Assembly (NCBI GenBank): GCA_037176725.1
Contig: JAZBRS010000013.1
Span: 12,899,001 to 12,963,000, forward strand
Source: Posidonia oceanica
Lineage: Eukaryota > Streptophyta > Magnoliopsida > Alismatales > Posidoniaceae
Direction of reading: 5' to 3'
DNA: 64,000 nt
The notes under the pieces are model-generated. The model was not told the DNA's origin and did not search any database. It saw nothing but the letters and a program-made list of their open reading frames with translations. This document shows positions 1-11,300 of this stretch, one piece after another; positions within the stretch are counted from its first letter, which is position 1; the number at the start of each line of letters is the position of its first letter. Made by a program: the position numbers and the translations under genes.

Positions 1-1100
1 TCTGTTAATGCTAATCTAGGCCATAAGACGTAAGAAAAATAGCGTTCAACGTTAGACACTAGAATATCTACGTTCTATGTTGAACGCTAGAAGCCTTGCA
101 TCCTACATATCCTATTTGTTTCCCTTCTATCTCAGTCAAACCTTCCTTTTGAACAAGTCCACATGCCCTAATTAGAGGTCTTTATTAACTCTTTAAATGA
201 CCCAAGTGATCGCATTTGACCTAGCACCCAAATTTGGCAAGTTTTGAGTCTAGGTGTGTAAGACACTAAGTCCCCTACGTCTTATATTAAACGCAACTTC
301 TCATGCGTCTTATTCCTGACAGCTCAACCTTTCCACGTCAACTACTTTCTTTCTTTGGAATATTTTAAAATTAAAATGTTTCCTTTTTCAAAAAGCCTAT
401 TGACCATGTGCAGACTTAAAGTAGGCTTTAAACATGCTTTATTGTCCATTAATTGGGGAAATTTTCCCTCATTAATGTGGTTGGATGTCTGGCAGTGTAA
501 GACGCAGCTCTTGCTGCGTTCTACATAGGACGCATGCTTTCCTGTGTCTTACACTTCATAATTGGAAATTCTTTGCTGTAGCTAGACTACCTTGTCAATT
601 TTGGATCTCTTGCCATTTTCTAATCCTCCTGTGTCTTTGTATATACCTAGGTATCTCAGCCTTTGAAGGGGATGGGAAAAAATTAGAGAGAAGGGGGAGG
701 GGAAAAAAGGGATTTTGGTGAGGATATAGATTATTTTTGAGATTAAAGTGCTCGAGTGTTCTAGCAAGAAAGCTTAAGTCTTCACCAATAAAGTGAAACT
801 CTTCCGTCGAATGGCTATCTTCGAAGGATTCGACCACACCATCATCTTATATTCCGTGCATACATCGCATAAATTAAAAGAGGGTTTTCTTTTTAGTGTT
901 TTGCATATTGCATGTTTTGCATTTTGTAGCTAGGCATTTACATTTAGTTGCAATCGAGGGGATAAAACCCCCAGGTAAATATCTTCCCTTTTGTTTCATG
1001 TTAATTGTAATTTGCTTTATTGAATTATTTACTACACTTTATTAATCCACATATTTAAATTTTATTTTGCAAGGAAAAGAAGAGGAGGAAGAAGCTCACT
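1..1100. other. Unassigned repeat-like spacer
   Basis: No gene was recognised here. The first 560 bases contain the short motif TAAGACG or its reverse CGTCTTA and close variants many times, in both orientations, plus two inverted repeats (41-88 and about 497-516). This suggests the end of an unclassified repetitive element. The short open frames at 485-837 overlap each other on both strands and resemble nothing I know. Confidence 0.4.
41..88. repeat. Imperfect hairpin
   Basis: AGCGTTCAAC at 41-50 is matched in inverted orientation by GTTGAACGCT at 79-88, leaving a loop of about 28 bases. The inner bases also pair partly. It lies in the repeat-like spacer and has no recognised role. Confidence 0.6.
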
Positions 1101-1412
1101 GGCACAGGCACCTTTAGATAATGTTGGCGTTGTCCTAAGATAGCTGAACCTACATCAACATCACATCTCCCAAGGCGTCTTAAGGGCCAGCAAAAGCAAA
1201 CTGAGAGTGGTGATTACATCAACTTCAACATCTGTAGAGTGGAGGAGTCGAACACAAACCAAAGGGACATTAACGAAGTAGCGAAAATAGAAGTGCTTCT
1301 GTCAAAATCCCGTATCCATAGTAGGATGTAAAAGATAATCTCTGTATATGATATCAAAAAGTTCTTCGCAACTATTGGCTTGGTGGAAATATATAGTAGT
1401 AGAAAAAGCATC

Positions 1413-1640
1413 GATTAAAAATTATTTAAACTAATTAATCACAAACACACAATCAAAAATAAATGAGTGGAAAGTAAATCATGCATCAAATACAAGAATT
1501 TTTATATTGGTTCGGGAGGAAGGGGTGTCGAACAGAGTGGATGTTCATCACTGATTAAAAATTATTTTAACCAATCACAAACACACAATCAAAAATAAAT
1601 GAGCATCAAACACAAGAATTTTTATACTGGTTTAGCACAT
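1413..1640 (+). repeat. Diverged direct duplication, about 140 bp apart
   Basis: A segment starting GATTAAAAATTATTT and running through ACAAACACACAATCAAAAAT and CAAGAATTTTTATA occurs at about 1413-1510 and again at about 1553-1632. The second copy lacks roughly 20 bases after AATGAG. No coding potential was recognised. Confidence 0.65.
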
Positions 1641-2209
1641 CGGCCTACTCCAGTCCCCATGAGCTCCTGCTTGGCTTTTCAAAAAACCTCCCCGACTTTC
1701 TTCCAACTCAAACCAAAACCTCAACCTTCTAATGAACAACCCTGCACCAGAAGCCAACCGAGAAGCAATCGTAGCAATTCTTATTACAAGAACAAAGTTT
1801 ATAGCATAGATCTAGATCTTAAGAGTAGTAAAAGCAATTGTTCTAGAAACAATGGCGGAGTCAAGAATTTACACTGTTGGGGCTATAGAAAATAGATTGT
1901 CAAAGTATATGTAAAATAAAATTTTGACACCATGATTATACTCCAAAAATATCCAAACTTTAAAAACCACGAACATATCATTTGTTTTTAAAGACTATTT
2001 CAAAAAAGAACTCCAACATGCAGAACCACTATGTAGATGTTTAAAATTTTGAATAGCTATGATTCTTTTTTAAATAATCCAATCACTATCCACATAATGA
2101 CAAATAACACACAAATAAGGAAAATTATTAAGATTAGTCCAAACATTAGAAATTAATGCTATTTTACATTTTAAATTATCTAAAGTTTGAATTGTTTATG
2201 AATAAGATT

Positions 2210-2710
2210 TCATATAGTATTTCTAGAATGACCCTTAAATTGTGGATTTAAAGCATTTTTTACATATTCTTCAAAATATTTACTTTCAGAAAAAACAAAA
2301 GGTTGTTCATCTTTAATTATATATTTAACTAATTCTTTTTTATTTACTTCTGAAGAATATTTCAAATTTGATAACATTCCCCCAGCTCTAACTACTAATG
2401 TGCTTTGCATAGAATGACTTTTCTATTGTAATTTCTCAAGACAACCGATCAGATGTCTTCCTAAATGTCTTATCCCTCCTAAACCACCGCAAGTAAGATC
2501 TTTACCACATATATTACATGTACATTTCCTAGAATCATTACGCTTTTCAGTTAGATAAGTCTAAACATCTGATCTTTTCTTTTTTATAGAGTTTTGAATA
2601 TAAGAACTAGAGGGTGTGGATTCTAAATCTTCTACTGTCAATCCTATATTATCTAAATCTTCTACAGGATTTTGGGTGTTAGGAATGAAATCATTTGATT
2701 CATTGGCCAT
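2210..2710 (-). pseudogene. hAT transposase N-terminal fragment (BED zinc finger), broken
   Basis: Reading from the ATG at 2708-2710, the frame gives about 50 residues beginning MANESNDFIPNTQNP. After KKKRSDV there is an in-frame TAG where this family usually has Trp. The same frame continues with a BED-type zinc finger: CNICGK, then HLGRHL. After another stop it gives the conserved hAT stretch ELVKYIIKDEQPF, then FKGHSRNTI. The hAT family uses this region to bind element ends. At least two in-frame stops and loss of the RNase H-like core and dimerisation domain make it inactive. It reads away from the subterminal repeats, as expected for transposase in its own element. Confidence 0.8.
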
Positions 2711-3120
2711 TATGATTTATGAAAAAAAAAATAAACTACTAAGACAATAATAATAAACACTTCAAAAAACTTAAAAGAATAAATTATAAATTGGAGGATT
2801 AAGAAGAGAATAAGAATGGAAAAGAAGAAATGAATGTTGATGGGGATTGATGAAGGCGTGGAGTCAGAGAACATGAGACCAAGAACTTCAACTTCCTCTT
2901 GAACACTTGAGACTCGAGAGCAAGATTGCAAAAAGCTAAGAACTTTGAGAAATGAAGAGAAGAAGCAAGAACTTTTGTGTGGATGGAAGAAAAGAATGGG
3001 ATACTATTTATAGATATTTCAAGACTCCAATAGCTAAAAATAGAACTGTTGGAAAAGATAAATTTATTAATAAAGTTTCACAATAACTAGAAATACAGCT
3101 ATTAGAAACTATTAAAACAA

Positions 3121-3460
3121 AATAGACATCCGTTTTCCATTTCTGTAAGTGGACGTCCATTTCAGAAAACAGACATCCACTTGATCCAACGTTTGTATTT
3201 TATAGCTGTTGAAATTTAAAAGTAAAAAAAAGCAGGAAAAATACAAACGTTCACTTAATCTAGCGACTTTATTTTATAACTATTAAAATTTTAATATATA
3301 TAAAATCAATACAAAACAGACGTCTATTTCTCAAAACAGACATCCGTTTTCTAGTTAAGAAGTTCTCCTGAAGAAGTAGACGTTCGTTCCATAAAATAGG
3401 ATGTTCGTTTTGTTATACAAGACATCCTATTTTAGAAATGGACGTCTATATTTTATTTTA
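3121..3460 (-). repeat. hAT subterminal repeat array
   Basis: Eight or nine copies of an 8-12 base motif close to RGACRTYY followed by a T/C-rich tail (for example AGACATCCGTTTTC, GGACGTCCATTTC, AGACGTCTATTTC) lie between 3121 and 3460. They sit between the transposase start and the terminal repeat near 3636. In Ac/Ds-like elements such arrays are transposase binding sites; that role is inferred here. Confidence 0.65.
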
Positions 3461-3636
3461 TATAGTTAAAATACATTATAAAATAATTATTATAACTTAA
3501 AATTTAATATTTATATTTAAAATTACATATTTTTATTTCAAGTCTAAACCAAACCAGGCCTAGACCCAAGCATAAATTCCGATTTGGGTTCGGACTCAAA
3601 CCGGGCCACGAGCTACAGGAGAAATTGTCGGCCCTA

Positions 3637-5315
3637 GCCTAGCCTGCAGTCATATCGAGTTCGGGCTGGGCTGGCCCAGGTTCCATGTTGGGCCGGGCCT
3701 TCCAGGTCTACTTGCAAAACATACACGACATATACTTTCTCGTTATATTTTACCCTTCCCCGAGTTTTCATCACACATCTTTGCATGTATTCATCGATAA
3801 ACCTCTCAGAGTCACTGCATCCACTTTCCCAGCAACAATAGCAGGATCTCGGCCTTTCCACTCCCTCCTCGTTCTCCTCTCTTCTCCTCTCCCCTCCATG
3901 CCGAAGAAGAAGCCATAGACAATTGCCACCATCACTCAACCTTCACCAGGTTAGTCTTTCCTCTCTTTCCATCCGACTCTAATCCAATTTCTTTATTGAT
4001 CGAGAGCAATTTCTAATTCTGTCTTCATGGATTGATCTATTAGATGGTAGAGCGATGGAAAAGCTCAGTTGATCCTTGATATGAAGTATGAACCAAGATT
4101 TAATTCTTTTTATCCTTTTTGTCAAGTCAAAATTAATTTTTTGGATGTCACGTGAGAGACAGAGATTTGTTATTCAAATGAAAGGATGTAATTGTTAACG
4201 ACTAGTTTGAGATCACTGTTTTTTCCATTTATACTTTGAAATAAGTCTGTTGAAAATTAACGTGCACAGAAGAAGATAACACCACATAAATTTTCTTTTT
4301 TTTTATTTTTAAAAATGTCTACGAATGATAGTCATTCAATATATAAAAAGAATAGACAAATATTAAAATGATAGAAAATTTTATTAATGTAAATATAATA
4401 CATTTTTATTACTTTGGAATTTTGTATTAAATCTTTGTTGGCATGTCAAGTGGTCGCAGGGGCATGTAAGACGAAAAAGATTTCAAGAGACTATAAAGCT
4501 TCAAATGCTAGAATTAACTGATAAACATAAAGAGTATTAAGACATAAAATATCATGAGATTTGAAAATGTGACAGCTGGGTAAGAAATAATAATATGGTA
4601 TTAGATAAATCAACAAATGAAAATGCAACACGCAAAGACTGCAACGTTTATAGACTCCAGCCAGAAGACTCAAGACAGGTGCCTACATGTCAAAGATCAA
4701 CAAGTAAACAAAGTGGAACATATAGCCACCAACAAAAGCAATGCATCGAAAATTTGGACTAGCGCAAACATATAAAAAATGTGCAGAAATGTGGCAACGC
4801 CAAAAACATCAACAATAAAGAACATTCCTTGCAAAAAAGAGTTCTTTTACACAGGTTTTAGATTTTCCTAGATAACAGAGATGAAAGTTTTGTGCATCTA
4901 ATCTGGCAACAGACTCGCTGTTGTATCCCAGAAGGCAACTACATACAACAGATTCATCTAAAAAAAATAAAAGCTCTAGTCCCTTGTATATTTCTGTCGC
5001 TCAAAGGGATCTGGATTTACCCTTGGTCCCAGTAGTATACCTGGAAGTGGTGAAATCATTTACACAAGAGTATAAGAACGATAATCAATTAAGAAAAAAC
5101 AACAGAAGGGAAACACATACAAACCCAAATTACAGCACCTGAATCTCCACAGTATAAGCAAGGTTGCTAAACAACAAAGGAAGATATTTCTTCAAAATCA
5201 CCTGCAACTTTGACTGTAACAAACAAACATCAGAAAATTGGGTCTACAACCGCCTTCTTGTGATGACAATGTGAAAAAACAACTTGAGTGATAGTATTAT
5301 ATCATATTATCATAC
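3637..5315. other. Spacer downstream of CYP40
   Basis: At 3740-3960 a pyrimidine-rich segment contains a 6-codon open frame starting ATGCCGAAGAAG (from 3898). A good splice donor (CAG then GTTAGT) follows at about 3950, resembling a plant 5' leader on the plus strand. No coding exon was recognised after it. The rest, to the CYP40 stop at 5316, is AT-rich and should include the CYP40 3' untranslated region on the minus strand. Confidence 0.35.
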
Positions 5316-5369
5316 CTATTGAAACATCTTGGCATATGCACGACGCTCTTGATCACGCCTATCAGCAAT
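5316..5369 (-). CDS. CYP40: CYP40 exon 8 (terminal)
   Basis: It is 54 bp, encoding [17 protein letters not shown] and a TAG stop at 5316-5318. The ending KMFQ is typical for plant CYP40. Confidence 0.93.
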   Translation of the reverse strand: MADRRDQERRAYAKMFQ

Positions 5370-8300
5370 CTGAAGGGGAAAATTTTATCAAATCTCAATG
5401 GACCTTTTTCTTTGCAAATAATTCAAATTTTGCATACTACACGGACCTTTTTCTTTGCAGCAGCAAGCTCTTTTTTAATACCTCCTGAAATAAATAACAA
5501 TAAAACCATTGAGTCAGATAAAATGCTCATGTTTCACATATCAATTTGAGAGAAGTTTCACTACCGTCATTTGGCTCTAATTCTAGTGCATTCTTGAAGC
5601 TTTCAACAGCAGCATCCACATCATTAAGAGCCATGTGTGCCTGTAAGTTCGACAAAGCCACAAATAAAACTTACAAATATATGCTAAAGCTCAGAAACCA
5701 TGTCCCCATGTTCAGCTCATACTTATGTATGGTGCTGCAAACTGTGTAGGAATGTATCTTCAACTAGAACAAATAGAATAAACCAAACATAAACGTAAGA
5801 CTCGAATTTGTGGCATTACATGTTCTACAAATTACAACCACAGTTCATTAGTCTCTACAAGTGATATAAGTCTATGTGCATAATTTTGAGCTTCCATGCT
5901 TCAAATCCAATTAATATTCTAGTAGAAATCACTAGTTGCACCTAGTATCAGCCTGAATGCAGATGGTAATAATTAAGGTAACAAAAATAAATCCCATATC
6001 ATGATAATCATGTCAGTCAAAGGAGCTTATATATCCATTTTGGAATGAGCAACCAGATGCAATTTATACCTCATCCAGCAGTATCAAATCCATTGCTTTC
6101 GTGATGGCCAGCTAAGCTGCTATCTATTGAATACTAGTAATTTTTCTATGAAATAAAGTATTTGTGATGGGACAGCAATGGCATAAGATGAAAGTTACAG
6201 TACTGTCATGCAAAGAAAGGAAGACAAACAAACAACCTATGAATAAGCTGTTGTACTAAGAGTCCTGTATGAGACTACAAATAGATTTGCACGTTCCTAT
6301 TGTTCAAGTGGGAATAGACAATCTCAATAAATGAAGGTAACGCTATTTCAAAAATATTATCATGAAAGTGTTAAGTGTTATTTATACCATGGTGATGCAA
6401 TCTATCAAAGAATTAATAATTTTAAAAAAGTATTATTAGACATTGTAGACAGACAGAATTTACCTGCCCTTGCCGAAAATATGCCTTGGGGTTAATATCT
6501 CTTTCACGCACTGCAAAGTCAGAATCCAGCAAAGCTCCTCTCAAATCTCCCAGTTTCAACTTACATGCCTAAGAAGTGGAAAACACAAAAGTCAGACCCC
6601 AAAAAAACGAGAAAATGGCCAGATAAGTAGTATCCAGATACCTGAGATAATGTATATGAGCACTGACAAATAACCGATATCACCCAGATGAACATATTAT
6701 AGGTTTCTCTCAGTTCCTTACAGACTTTCAGATAAGAAATACTTTTTTCAATTTTTAATGTATAAATCTGTCTTACCAAAAATGCAGATTAACAGAAATG
6801 TTAGACAGTTTTTAACACCTCCTGTAAGCTGAAACAGTCAGGTCAATTCCAGGAATGCAGAAGAGACCACATTTTAGGACAAAGATATTCAGCTAGCCAG
6901 TTACCCATTGAATATTACTCACTAATATGGACACCACGAATCCTCAACATAAATAAAAGAGCTAGATAGAACTATTAAATTTCTTTTGAACACACATCTA
7001 TAGATTGTCAAGGAATTATATTTTTTCTAACCAACACCCACAAAGAGGACGAGACCCCAAACTTCCATAGTTACATTCCTCAAGGGAAACAACATGATAT
7101 CAAGAATTAAAGTTAGTTTCATACTTCTGTTCTAAGGGCTAGTATATATCATAGACTGTTAATTATGTTTTAAATTTTTACCTATTTTACAGAAATCATA
7201 GAGAAAAATGGAATCAAACATTCTGTTAATAATAATTTTTTTGATAACAAAAGTATATTATTCTCCGAACCCATATATAGAGAGAGTAAATTAACATTTT
7301 AAGTTGTGTTTTAATTAAAACTAGTCCCAAAAGCAAAAGAAATTCATTAAGCATTTTCCAAGACATCAACATTCATGTAACTGAACTTCCAAAGTAGTAG
7401 AATGTGTTTTAATTGAGTTTATTCCAAAGCAAGAAGTGACAGCTTTGTTAGTTGTTGCGAAAAAAAATTGAGATATGAATATAAATAATAGTTTTCAAAA
7501 TTTTAGTGTAAATCCGACATGAGCGTTATCCTGGCACAAAAATTTTATAAAATAAGCAGACATAATACAAACATCTACAAATTATGGCATTATGGCTTGT
7601 ACCAACAATATAGAATAAAAACTATGATACATTTGATTAATGCTGGTATTCTAATGAATTAAAATACTATAACATCTGCTACATGTTTGGGAAACAGCTA
7701 CTCATTCTTCCTTTTTGTTTTCATTTTTTATATAACAGCTATATGTGCTTATTACAATGAAATGAAAGTATATTTGTGTATTATCCTAAAATATCCAATG
7801 ATTGTTCTAGCTATTTGATAGAGAGCTTACTGAGCTGTTGGAGAGAATTTGAGACTTGGTCTTCCTCAAATGACCACTTTTCTCTGTGAAGCAGTATCAA
7901 AGAAGAGAAGAAAATTACACATGACAAAAAGACATTATAATAAACAACAATATATGATTTCATATTGATGAGTGGTTCCACCTTCATCAATATCTTTCTT
8001 CTCCCAACATATGTCCAAGTAGCGCAAAGCCTTCCTGTACTTTCTAAGAGCCATCTTAAAATCCTGTTTCTGGAAGAGAAACGTGGAAATTTGACACAAA
8101 TAAGCAAGGCGAAAAACAACCCAACTGATGAGCTATCCAGATGCTACGCTTGCAGTGACTAATAAATTTATTCAATCAACTTAAATTAAGCATAAGATCC
8201 AACAAGTATAACGACAAAAAGGGGAGATAGAATCACAAGTTTGCAGTTAAAACTTTACTTTATAATACTCATTTCCAAATATTTTGGCAGATTCAACAGC

Positions 8301-11300
8301 AGAAATCCACCATGTAACGTCATCTGGCTTCTCATCAAGGTCAATTGGCCAATCAGGATGCATGTCACCATCTTTAAAGAAGTTCCTTACACCATCATCA
8401 TTCCCATCAAGAATTTCTCCAGAGTCCACAATAACAACATCAACCGTAGGAAAGTCCCCCTCTTCAACAGGAGTATGCTCAATAGAGCGCACTACACCCA
8501 TGCCCTTAGTGACCTTCCCAAACACAACATGTTTTCCATCTAAATGAGTTGTTCTTGATGTTGTGATGAAAAATTGAGAATCATTGGTGTTGGGGCCAGA
8601 GTTAGCCATGGATAGCATTCCCTTTCTTTCATGTTTCAAGTCAAAATTCTCATCATCAAATTTTAACCCATAAATGGATTCTCCACCACTACCATCGCCA
8701 GCAGAGATATCTCCACCTTGTATCATAAAACTCTTTGTAACACAATGAAATCGTGTCCCCTGCACGTTTATTTTTTAAAATTGTCAGCAATCGGCGTAGA
8801 TGATAATGTGGTTTCAATATAGACATGCTTTCACCACAAAAGATAAAGTTGCATTCAGTTATAGGATAGGCATAGTGGGACAGAAACACAACTACAACTT
8901 GTTAGGTCAGATTGTAAAAAAGATACACAAATTAAAAGGTGAACCACATCATCTTATAACGTTCAAACCTCTCTTGAACCAAAATGATATAAAGATGAAT
9001 GGTATGCAGTACCACATTAAGTTCAACAATAAGCATGAAAGCACCCCTTTCCAACTGTATTAGTGGAAAATACCATTTATTTTACATGAAGTGAAAGAGG
9101 AATGAAGATAATAGGATAGCAAGGATTAGCAACTTAGGAACCCTGAATCAATTACAAAGTACTATACCACTAAGAAGCAAGGAAAGGCTTTCCAAAACAA
9201 AATAAGTTAAGGAACATAGAACATACAGATACAATGACCAAACATTAAGATGAAAATAACTTCACAAAAATCAAACACCAGGTGCCCTTAGAAAATAAAA
9301 CATCCACATATAAATACTTTCTCTTCTTCATTTACTACTTTTCTTTTCTACTCTATTGAAGGAAAACAGATACTCTTGAGTCCAAAAGTACTGACTCCAA
9401 TATGGCAGTATAGATTACCCTTGATTCCTTCTACAGACTTGGTTCTGGTTGATCTTTCTTGGTAACCACACATCTCTAACTCAGAAGAGGGTAATAGACT
9501 AAAGAGAGATAGATGTGGAGAGGAAGGAATGCCTAGCCCTCTGGTGCCTTGCAAAGGCAATTCAGTTACAAAAGACACTACGTTAACTTGTAGATTCAAT
9601 AAAACTACTACTCGTAAAAGCATTCAGCAAACATCAAACGAATGCATTACAAGTTTTTTTAAGTTTTTCTTTGAAGAAATAAGACAAGAAAATATGCAAT
9701 ACTCACAGATATAGATGAAAAGAAAATGAAGATTTAGTCATATGCCTGGAAAAACCCATTTTCCTCAAGTAACTCAAACAAAACACTGCCTTCTATCATG
9801 TGGCATTTCAGGAATGATTTGACTAATTTCCAATAATCTTTCATAATAGATAAAAATCACAACAGAAATTTTAACTTTGGATGCATAGAATTTAGTAAAA
9901 ATAAATAAATGAATGTACACTAAGAAATCAACAAGAAAGACCGTGCATTTATGTAGTAACCCTAAAAATCAGCGCATCCATGCACGATGCCAAAACTCGC
10001 GTGTACCGACCGATAGTAGGTCACTATTAGCGGGTGAATCCGAGAAAGGAAACTCTACTCGAAAACACCGAAAAAAGAGGAAAAACAAAGATAAAGCAAA
10101 TTCAGAGTCGCCACCTAGTCTATTAAATCAGAAGATAAAGAAAATCGGAGAAATGCATGAAAACATGCAAAGGGATGCAATGCTATGCAATGATATAACT
10201 CGTGCCTAAGATAAGGACATAATGGTCATTATGGGCCAAGAGAAAATGTAAAGACTCCTGTTACGCACGGGAAAGGTGTTAGGCACCTCAGATACGTCCG
10301 AAGAATCAGTCTTTCTAGGCTTATCTCGCTCGTATATGCAGGATGTCAGCAATTACTTGCCTTTACTGTACCACTCAAGGGACGAGAGATGCTATAAATG
10401 CCTAATGAATGCTTAAACTTACTTAATATGTCATGATGCATGAATGAAATTAAACGTGCAGACTATGTGCTCAGCAACACTGCCAGTGTTCCGAACGGAG
10501 CGTGTCCTGATTCGTAAGAACTTTAGACAGTAAGCATCATCGTCCTAATGCAATGCAGGCAGAAAACAAAACAGCAGATAAGCCATGCAATGCAAAGTGA
10601 CAAACAAGGATTTGTAAAAAATGCAAACTTCGAAAATATACTAGAAATTTGATCAAAGCGAAAATACAGCAAAACGATGATAAACAAGCTTAGGAAGCGA
10701 ATCTGTAAACAGTCGAGTGGAGCAAACAAAATACAAAGCAGCAAACAATAGTGGCTCAGCCACTGTCTAAACTGTAGGGCTGGTCGCCGCCCTGAGCAAC
10801 GGCAATGCACATCGCCAGTGACATCGGCGAGGCACATGGCGCCTGTCAGAGTAACAACTGAGCTCAATTGCCTATGTGAATGGCGCCTGGACTTGGCACC
10901 TGGGGTGCTGGCGACAGAGACGTGCACAGTACCAACCAGACAATGACCTTCATAGCCGAAAACAAGCTAGCTAAATGATACGAAATGGCAAACTAAATGC
11001 ATGGAAATGTAGATGGCATGATCAAGAATACAAGCATGTAAGCAAACTGCAGAATGGACGCCTAAGTTGCAAGATACAACAGTCTAAATGTTGACCGGAA
11101 AAACGGCCAAGAGTTGCAGGTGAGTCGCCGATGTTAGCGACACCAACACTGCAAATCAGGTGTTCCAAACAGCCAACTTTGGAACCAAATCTGTAACACA
11201 TGGCTATGCAAAACTATGATCTAACTATGCAAACATGAAGAGTAAACATTCACGATCATAGACATGTAAAGAACAAATAAAAAGGAACTATGGGTCGGCC

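Larger units (their letters stand above)
2210..3636 (-). mobile_element. Truncated hAT-family DNA transposon
   Basis: The element reads right to left. Its 5' end near 3636 carries a terminal motif, TAGGGCCGACAATTTC on the minus strand (3621-3636). This is followed by an array of RGACRTYY-type subterminal motifs at 3121-3460 and then the N-terminal part of a BED-finger transposase (2210-2710). Terminal TAGGG and clustered subterminal repeats are typical of hAT elements. The catalytic part of the transposase and the far terminus were not found, so the element appears to be cut off near 2210 or earlier. An 8-bp target duplication could not be checked because the other end is missing. Confidence 0.7.

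Noticed and set aside
3892..3960. Start of a plus-strand gene (ATGCCGAAGAAG)
   Set aside because: The frame ends after six codons and no following exon was recognised.
8284..8547. Plus-strand open frame
   Set aside because: It is the antisense shadow of CYP40 exon 2, which has clear cyclophilin motifs.
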